This document shows positions 59,073 to 64,000 of a stretch of DNA of 64,000 nucleotides, one piece after another. Below the pieces are notes generated by a model, which saw only the letters and a list, made by a program, of their open reading frames with translations, had not been told where the DNA came from and did no database searches. The first letter of the stretch is position 1; every line of letters begins with the position of its first letter. Source of the stretch: UBA4971 sp029551185 (GTDB lineage Bacteria > Bacillota > SHA-98 > UBA4971); the NCBI GenBank assembly GCA_035593725.1, contig DAOSZN010000004.1, positions 1 through 64,000 on the forward strand, in the 5' to 3' direction. The position numbers were made by a program, and so were the translations under genes.

Positions 59073-61082
59073 TCACACAATATCGTGCCGTTTCCGCAAC
59101 ACTCGCGTTGAATTCAAGATAGCAAGCAACGCGACGCCGACATCTGCAAACACCGCCTCCCACATAGTCACTGTCCCCAGTATGCCGGTGATTATGAAAA
59201 CGCCCTTCACTATCAGGGCAATGGCTATGTTTTGGAGCACAATCCTTCTTGTGTGATAGGCTATTCGGACTGCGGTTCCAAGCTTATAAGGTTGATCGTC
59301 CATTATTACCACATCAGCCGCTTCCACTGCCGCATCGCTTCCCAAGGCGCCCATGGCGACTCCTACATCGGCTCTCATAATCACAGGCGCGTCGTTTATC
59401 CCGTCGCCTACAAAGGCAAGCCGGTTTCTGCCTCGTTTTGGAAGCGCTCGGGAAAGCTCCTCTACCTTTTGGACTTTGTCCTCAGGCAAGAGGTTGGCAA
59501 AGACAACATCCATCCCTGTCTGATTTGCCACATCCTCTGCCACTGACTTATCATCACCTGTGAGCATAACTGCGGTCTCAACTCCGAGGGCTTTCAGTTC
59601 TTCCACTGCTTTTCTTGCATCCGGTTTTATCTCATCTGAGATTATGATATGGCCTGCAAAGACCCTGTCTACTGCCACATACACGACAGTGCCTTCCAGA
59701 TTGCAGGAATCGTGAGGGATGTTCTCTAAATGCATCATCCTATCGTTTCCTACGACAATCTCGTTCCCGTCGATTATGACTTTGATGCCATGCCCCGGAA
59801 TTTCACGGTAACTTTGAATCTCACCGGGTGAAGGGTTTTCCCCGTATGCTTCTATAATTGACCTGGCAATAGGGTGATTTGAATTGTATTCAGCCAATGC
59901 TGAAAGTCTCAGAACATCATCGTTTGTAAAGTCCCCACGTGCCAAGACTTCAGTGACCTTGAAGACGCCTCGTGTCAGTGTTCCTGTTTTGTCCATTACG
60001 ACTGTATGGAGAGAGGTTAACGCGTCAAGGAAATTAGCGCCTTTTATGAGAATCCCGTGGCGGGACGCGGAGCCGATGCCTCCGAAGTACCCCAGGGGTA
60101 TGGATATTACAAGCGCGCAGGGACATGATATGACAAGTAAGACCAGAGCGCGGTAAATCCATTCAGAGAAACCGGCGCCGGGAATTACAATGGGCGGAAC
60201 AAATCCTACGCCGATAGCTGCGAACGTGACAAAGGGGGTATAATACCGGGAAAATGTCGTGATAAGCCGCTCAGTAGGCGCTTTGCGAGCTGATGCTTCT
60301 TCCACAAGGCGCATGATTCTGGCTATTGAGGACTCGCCGGATTCCTTCTCAACACGTATTTCAATGATTCCATCGTGGTTTACCATCCCGGCAAGGACTG
60401 TACTGCCCGGGGATATCCTTTGCGGCACGGATTCTCCTGTAAGCGCTGATGTATCTACGAAAGATGAACCGTCTATGACCTTACCGTCCAAGGGGATCCT
60501 CTCCCCCGGCTTTGCAATGATTATGTCGTCAACATTGACATCGTCAGGATGGACGACTTGTACACCTCGGTCAGTCTTCAGGTTTGCCGTATCCGGGCGG
60601 ATATCCACAAGGCTTGCAATGGCTTTCCTGGATTTACTGACAGCCATGTCCTGAAGGTATTCGCCGACAGTAAAGAACAGCATCACGCTGACAGCTTCAG
60701 GCAATTGATGAATGGCAAGCGCACCAAGGGTCGCCACGGTCATAAGAAAGAATTCATCGAAGACTTCGCCGTGAAATATGTTAGTTGCGGCTGCAAGGAG
60801 CACCCTACCACCGACAAGTAGGTAGGCGGTGATGAAAATAACGTATTCCGTGAATGCGTAAGGGGTCCCATGAAGCTTCGGTTCAAGGAATATGCCAATC
60901 AGAAGCAGGATTCCCGATATGACTATTGATGTTAAGCTTATATCAGGATGTCCATGACCATGGCGGTCGGCATCGGGTTGATGCGATCCATTGTAATGCT
61001 CAAGGTGTACTACGTGGCCATGCGTATGATACGCTCTATCATCCTCGGTCAACATTTCCATGTTCCTTCTTTCATATGTCAT
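59073..61082 (-). CDS. Heavy-metal P1B-type ATPase, His-rich N terminus
   Basis: A 669-residue metal exporter. The N terminus lacks the usual CxxC heavy-metal-associated domain and instead is His-rich (YHTHGHVVHLEHYNGSH, DADRHGHGHPD). Eight membrane helices carry the CPC motif (VISCPCALVIS) and the HP motif (NSNHPIARSI). The phosphorylation Asp is in DKTGTLT, and LTGDDKSVA and GDGINDAP follow. CPC with a His-rich N terminus fits a zinc, cadmium or cobalt exporter (CadA/ZntA-like) rather than a copper pump. It is co-transcribed with the ArsR-family repressor, whose stop overlaps its ATG by 4 nt. Confidence 0.92.
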   Translation of the reverse strand: MTYERRNMEMLTEDDRAYHTHGHVVHLEHYNGSHQPDADRHGHGHPDISLTSIVISGILLLIGIFLEPKLHGTPYAFTEYVIFITAYLLVGGRVLLAAATNIFHGEVFDEFFLMTVATLGALAIHQLPEAVSVMLFFTVGEYLQDMAVSKSRKAIASLVDIRPDTANLKTDRGVQVVHPDDVNVDDIIIAKPGERIPLDGKVIDGSSFVDTSALTGESVPQRISPGSTVLAGMVNHDGIIEIRVEKESGESSIARIMRLVEEASARKAPTERLITTFSRYYTPFVTFAAIGVGFVPPIVIPGAGFSEWIYRALVLLVISCPCALVISIPLGYFGGIGSASRHGILIKGANFLDALTSLHTVVMDKTGTLTRGVFKVTEVLARGDFTNDDVLRLSALAEYNSNHPIARSIIEAYGENPSPGEIQSYREIPGHGIKVIIDGNEIVVGNDRMMHLENIPHDSCNLEGTVVYVAVDRVFAGHIIISDEIKPDARKAVEELKALGVETAVMLTGDDKSVAEDVANQTGMDVVFANLLPEDKVQKVEELSRALPKRGRNRLAFVGDGINDAPVIMRADVGVAMGALGSDAAVEAADVVIMDDQPYKLGTAVRIAYHTRRIVLQNIAIALIVKGVFIITGILGTVTMWEAVFADVGVALLAILNSTRVLRKRHDIV

Positions 61083-61462
61083 GATTTACCGGATTTGCCT
61101 GTTTCCTCCGAGTAATGCTCTTTTGCCTGGCGAATCAAGGTAATGATGTGATGATCGTCAAGTGAATAATATACGCTCTTCCCGTCTCTACGGCACTTGA
61201 CAAGTCTCATTGCACGAAGCAGTCTTAGGTGGTGAGACACTGCAGGAACGCTTATGCCAAGGACTTCCGCCAGATCGCAAACACACAACTCTCTTAGGGA
61301 CAGGAGGTAGATTAACTTCGTGCGGGTTTCATCCCCGAGCACGCGGAATATTTGAGATAAGCCCTCCACTTCAATGAGCCTGTCCCTGAGCTGTTTAACT
61401 GTATCGGCGGATGACGGTTCAAAGTTTTCACATACGTCATCATCAAATTCGCTTGTATTCAT
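61079..61462 (-). CDS. ArsR/SmtB-family metal repressor (CadC-like)
   Basis: A 127-residue winged-helix repressor. The DNA-binding core (about 35-115) has LSQIFRVLGDETRTKLIYLL, the ELCVCDLAEVLG metal-site segment of the alpha3N type, SHHLRLLRAMRLVKCRRDG and the alpha5 metal-site region HHIITLIRQAKEH. The ELCVCDLA Cys pair together with an N-terminal Cys (DVCENF) is the Cd/Pb/Zn CadC pattern, and alpha5 His residues may form a second site. ATG 61462 follows AAGGAG; the longer upstream frame is not supported. It heads the operon with the metal ATPase, so it represses it and itself until metal binds. Confidence 0.9.
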   Translation of the reverse strand: MNTSEFDDDVCENFEPSSADTVKQLRDRLIEVEGLSQIFRVLGDETRTKLIYLLSLRELCVCDLAEVLGISVPAVSHHLRLLRAMRLVKCRRDGKSVYYSLDDHHIITLIRQAKEHYSEETGKSGKS

Positions 61463-61516
61463 ATGCTTCTTGCTCCTTTCGGATAAATACTTTATCATAT
61501 AAGCAACTGTTTAAAT

Positions 61517-61545
61517 ATCATAATATACCGGACACTGTGTGTAAA
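61517..61545 (-). promoter_or_regulatory. Promoter of the arsR-metal ATPase operon
   Basis: On the minus strand TTTACA (61545-61540), a 17-bp spacer and TATGAT (61522-61517). An A+T-rich, imperfect palindrome-like stretch (ATAT...ATAT, about 61495-61516) lies just downstream of the -10 and is a plausible ArsR/SmtB operator, although the symmetry is weak. The rest of 61546-61858 (before the MATE gene) holds no gene. Confidence 0.6.
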
Positions 61546-61858
61546 GTAATATTGGTAGGCAAAAAAGCTTAATCCGGTGAAATAGGAAAGAGGACAGGCG
61601 GGAGACCCCGTGTTGCGCTCAACCTTTTTGCCCTTTTGGACTGCTTGCCGCAGGGTCATATTGAATGTATAATCTAAAATGGTGTTTGCGCCTTAGTATT
61701 TCCGCGCAGTTATGCCACATGTTAATGGCACGTTGTCAATAATCATGTCTTGTGCCTGTCGCGCCTGTCCGGTTGAGCCTGGCTCGGTGTAAGTTTCAGA
61801 ATAATAACCGGCTCAGTCTTGTGGGACTCAAATACAGAAAGTTAACGGTGATACATAG

Positions 61859-63235
61859 ATGACATATCAGGATCAAACAGAGACTCGTGAGAGACTTTTG
61901 CGTCCGGATTCGACCCCCGCTCTACGTAAGCGGGTCCTTGAACTTGCCGGGCCGTCTCTTGTGGAAATGGCTTTGGTTACGTTTGTGAACATGGCAGATA
62001 TGATAATGGTCGGGAGACTGGGGCCTGCAGCTATCGCAGCAGTAGGACTCACAAACCAGCCGGTGTTTTTTGCCATGGCTGCCTTTATAGCTCTTAACGT
62101 AGGCACGACTGCAGTCATTGCCCGCGCCATCGGAGCAGGCGATGATGATGTGGCAAGTGACGCTATGCGTCAGAGCCTCATACTGGTCGTAATAATGGGC
62201 CTTGCTGTAAGCGTTTTAGGTTTTGTCTTTGCAGGACATGTTTTAGAGTTCATGGGCGCTGAACCCGATGTGCTCCCAATGGGAGTCAGTTATATGAAGA
62301 TTATCGCGTCAGGCGGTGTGTTCATGGTGGTTTCCATGAGTCTCACAGCCGCGCTGCGGGGAGCAGGGGATACGAAATCGCCCATGAAGGCCAATATGGT
62401 GGCTAATGTTAGTAATGTTATCGGCAACTACCTGTTGATTTACGGAAAATTCGGCTTCCCGAAGCTGGGTGTGGCCGGAGCTGCTTTAGCTACTACAATT
62501 GCAAGGAGTATCGCTTTCTTCCTTCTCCTTAAGGTGGTCATTTCAGGAAATTCTCATTTACACTTAAGAGGCCCTTTCAGACTGAATCGCGAGCTTCTTG
62601 AAAGGATCATTCGTGTAGGTATGCCGTCTGCCGTTGAGCAGATAGTGTTGCGTGGAGGTCAATTAGTCTATGTAAAGATAGTAGCCGGCTTTGGAACCAC
62701 GGTCATCGCAGCTCATCAAATCGGAATGAACATCATGAATCTTTCATTTATGCCTGGAACTGCATTTGCTATAGCTGCCACAACCCTGGTCGGCCAGGGT
62801 CTGGGCGCAGGCATGCCTGATCTGGCAGAGGATTGGGCCAGGGAAACCAGGCGAATGGGCACCGTTGTCTCGTGTTGCATGGCTTTATTGTTTATCCTGT
62901 TTGGCAAGTATATTGCCATGTTGTACACGAATGACCCTGAGGTTATCGCGAGAACTGCGGTTGTCTTGAGAATTCTCGGCCTTGTTCAGCCTGCTCAATC
63001 CACCCAGTTTATTCTTGCAGGGGGCTTAAGGGGAGCAGGGGACACCAAATGGCCACTGTATTCTACTGCCATAGGCGTATGGGTATTCCGGGTGGCAGTA
63101 GGATACCTGCTTGCAGTGGTCATGGGAATGGAGCTTGTTGGCGCTTGGATGGGGATGGCAGTCGACCAGTTGGCCAGATCAACGATTATAGCCTTCCGAT
63201 TTAGAAGCGGTAAGTGGAAGATGGCAAAAGTCTAG
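61859..63235 (+). CDS. MATE-family multidrug exporter
   Basis: A 458-residue MATE transporter with 12 membrane helices in two halves. Each half has the conserved ALRGAGDTKSPM and GLRGAGDTKWPL turn. Helix 1 has NMADMIMVGRLGPAAIAAVGL, the family's first signature. It exports cationic drugs or metabolites with Na+ or H+ counterflow. ATG 61859 is the natural start, with only a weak site (GGTGA) upstream. Its stop is followed at once by the promoter and leader region of mgtE. Confidence 0.93.
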   Translation: MTYQDQTETRERLLRPDSTPALRKRVLELAGPSLVEMALVTFVNMADMIMVGRLGPAAIAAVGLTNQPVFFAMAAFIALNVGTTAVIARAIGAGDDDVASDAMRQSLILVVIMGLAVSVLGFVFAGHVLEFMGAEPDVLPMGVSYMKIIASGGVFMVVSMSLTAALRGAGDTKSPMKANMVANVSNVIGNYLLIYGKFGFPKLGVAGAALATTIARSIAFFLLLKVVISGNSHLHLRGPFRLNRELLERIIRVGMPSAVEQIVLRGGQLVYVKIVAGFGTTVIAAHQIGMNIMNLSFMPGTAFAIAATTLVGQGLGAGMPDLAEDWARETRRMGTVVSCCMALLFILFGKYIAMLYTNDPEVIARTAVVLRILGLVQPAQSTQFILAGGLRGAGDTKWPLYSTAIGVWVFRVAVGYLLAVVMGMELVGAWMGMAVDQLARSTIIAFRFRSGKWKMAKV

Positions 63236-63281
63236 CGCAGAAATTCTGTAATGTATAGAACGTGCAAATATGTCCCAGGCC

Positions 63282-63310
63282 TTGACAAATACAAACTTGG
63301 AGCATATTCT
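63282..63310 (+). promoter_or_regulatory. Promoter of the mgtE leader
   Basis: TTGACA at 63282-63287, a 17-bp spacer and TATTCT at 63305-63310 form a good promoter. Transcription would start near 63317, giving a leader of about 350 nt before the mgtE start at 63670. Confidence 0.75.
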
Positions 63311-63375
63311 AAAATATGGAGGGAAGTCTCTGGTGTTACCTAATCGACTTCTTAATAATTCGAAAACTCCGCGAA

Positions 63376-63476
63376 GGGAGATGATGAGGTTGGATGCCGA
63401 CCCCGGAGGTAGTAGGGTCAGGTTTATAATCGATGTGTTCTTACATGGCATGCAACACCCGTCACTTGTGTCTCCC
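63376..63476 (+). promoter_or_regulatory. Structured 5' leader upstream of mgtE, candidate riboswitch of unassigned class
   Basis: A compact fold of about 100 nt can be drawn: GGGAGA (63376-63381) pairs with TCTCCC (63471-63476) as a closing stem, GACCC (63399-63403) with GGGTC (63415-63419), and GTGTT (63435-63439) with AACAC (63454-63458). That is a three-way junction. It is followed by GGAGAG-GGG-CTCTCC (63477-63491) and then a strong terminator, the arrangement of a transcription-attenuation riboswitch. The gene controlled would be mgtE, so Mg2+ or another cation is the likely signal. I looked for the M-box (ykoK) core sequences and did not find them. Confidence 0.55.
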
Positions 63477-63512
63477 GGAGAGGGGCTCTCCTGATTCCAT
63501 TTGAGTCTTATG

Positions 63513-63551
63513 CCCCTGCCCGGTCTTTTGACGGGCAGGGGTATTCTTTTG
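63513..63551 (+). terminator. Intrinsic terminator in the mgtE leader
   Basis: CCCCTGCCCG (63513-63522) pairs perfectly with CGGGCAGGGG (63532-63541) around a GTCTTTTGA loop, followed by TATTCTTTTG. It lies between the leader promoter and the mgtE start, so it is likely a regulated attenuator rather than the end of the MATE gene transcript. Confidence 0.85.
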
Positions 63552-63669
63552 TTAAGCAGGCGTACCCTTAACTCCAGGGAGACATGATTCAGGCTTATGC
63601 GTGTCAAGAACGTAAACTGCGCTCCGAAAGATGAACCAATGTCTTGCATGGAGGAAAGGAGGGACGTCC

Positions 63670-64000
63670 GTGTCTAACGAACTTACAACAAACGTTCAAG
63701 ATCTTATGCTTCAAAGAGATTATCTGGGAATCAAAAGAATCCTGGAAAAGAGTCACCCTTCCGATATCGCCAAAGTGTTGGCGGATTTGCTTCCTGACGC
63801 TGCAGGGTTCGTATTTAGGCTTCTCCCTAAAGATCTGGCAATCGATGTTTTCGACTTCATGGACGTAGACGGCAAGCAAATGCTGCTTCACTCGCTCAGC
63901 AGTGATATGGTAGCAACCATCCTTAATGAAATGAGTCAGGATGACAGAACGGAGCTGTTTGAAGAGCTGCCTGCGAAGGTCGTAAAGAAATACTTGTCTT
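63670..64000 (+). CDS. mgtE: Magnesium transporter MgtE, N-terminal part (runs off the window)
   Basis: An incomplete gene of which the first 110 codons are visible. It starts at GTG 63670, 6 nt after AAGGAGGG. The product (SNELTTNVQDLMLQRDYLGI, then DIAKVLADLLPDAAGFVFRL, LPKDLAIDVFDFMDVDGKQM, MSQDDRTELFEELPAKVVKK) is the helical N-terminal domain of MgtE. That domain precedes two CBS domains and a five-helix channel domain and closes the channel when cytosolic Mg2+ is high. The upstream leader with terminator suggests that transcription is also metal-controlled. The rest lies beyond the window. Confidence 0.9.
   Translation, partial: MSNELTTNVQDLMLQRDYLGIKRILEKSHPSDIAKVLADLLPDAAGFVFRLLPKDLAIDVFDFMDVDGKQMLLHSLSSDMVATILNEMSQDDRTELFEELPAKVVKKYLS

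Noticed and set aside
63317..63600. M-box (ykoK) magnesium riboswitch
   Set aside because: The characteristic conserved core sequences of the M-box were not found; the leader is reported as unassigned instead.
1..64000. CRISPR array, rRNA or tRNA genes
   Set aside because: I saw no regularly spaced direct repeats, no rRNA-like blocks and no convincing TPsiC-arm signature in the intergenic regions; a formal scan was not possible.

Overview
The window looks like a chromosomal segment of an anaerobic, fermentative bacterium, most likely of the Bacillota (Clostridia/Limnochordia-like). The base composition is moderate (about half G+C by eye). Ribosome binding sites are strong AGGAGG type, GTG and TTG starts are frequent, and the genes include an NADH-linked [FeFe] hydrogenase cluster with a SpoIIE-type phosphatase, PspC/LiaF envelope genes, PlsY, RidA, YibE/F relics and many XRE regulators. 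Two signals do not fit a plain monoderm. The DnaK carries the N-terminal insert typical of Gram-negative DnaKs, and both recognisable ABC solute-binding proteins lack a lipobox cysteine. A diderm Bacillota lineage is therefore possible. No rRNA, tRNA or CRISPR array was seen.

Layout. 0.3-7.2 kb: a heat-shock operon (hspR, dnaK, hsp20, a zinc-less dnaJ/cbpA, clpB) with no grpE. 7.4-13 kb: a nitroreductase, a BTAD/SARP-like regulator, two secreted beta-rich surface proteins and a half-size AbrB-family membrane protein. 13-17.4 kb: an ABC exporter, a double-HTH XRE regulator, a lone DhaL and PlsY. 17.6-22.6 kb: an NfrB-like glycosyltransferase with a C-terminal MshEN (c-di-GMP binding) region, then a decayed patch (relic of a surface-protein gene and a frameshifted YibE/F gene), then a secreted SAM-adenosyltransferase-like protein with an altered catalytic triad, and a DUF4236 protein. 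22.6-27.5 kb: an iron-type alcohol dehydrogenase, a truncated RidA, a VWA protein, a chimeric transposase relic and a zinc alcohol dehydrogenase. 27.5-32.2 kb: a complete BMP-type nucleoside ABC importer. 32.8-35.6 kb: an orphan OpuC-type ATPase with CBS domains and a membrane-anchored M20 peptidase. 35.7-40.3 kb (minus strand): a potABCD polyamine importer led by a PuuR-like XRE-cupin regulator with two evident 17-bp operators. 40.4-48.5 kb: an unexplained structured intergenic repeat, a TPR/pRiA4-ORF3 fusion, a DegT aminotransferase, a T7 gp6-like exonuclease, an IMPACT protein, an old-yellow-enzyme/enoate-reductase homologue and a second XRE-cupin regulator. 48.5-56.5 kb: the hydrogenase operon (NuoE-like, NuoF-like, HydA, a thioredoxin-like ferredoxin, a PAS-bearing HydS-type pseudo-hydrogenase, a SpoIIE-type phosphatase). 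56.5-64 kb: liaF/pspC, a polysaccharide deacetylase, a metal P-type ATPase with its ArsR repressor, a MATE exporter, and the start of mgtE behind a structured leader with an intrinsic terminator.

How the genes work together. The hydrogenase genes would reoxidise NADH and ferredoxin to make H2, and the HydS/SpoIIE pair would sense redox or H2 state. The two XRE-cupin regulators probably control the operons they precede. The items most worth a second look are the unassigned mgtE leader, the NfrB-like glycosyltransferase, the altered SAM-adenosyltransferase triad, the interleaved inverted repeats at 40.5 kb, the HydS-like protein with proline at the proton-relay cysteine, and the T7 gp6-like exonuclease.
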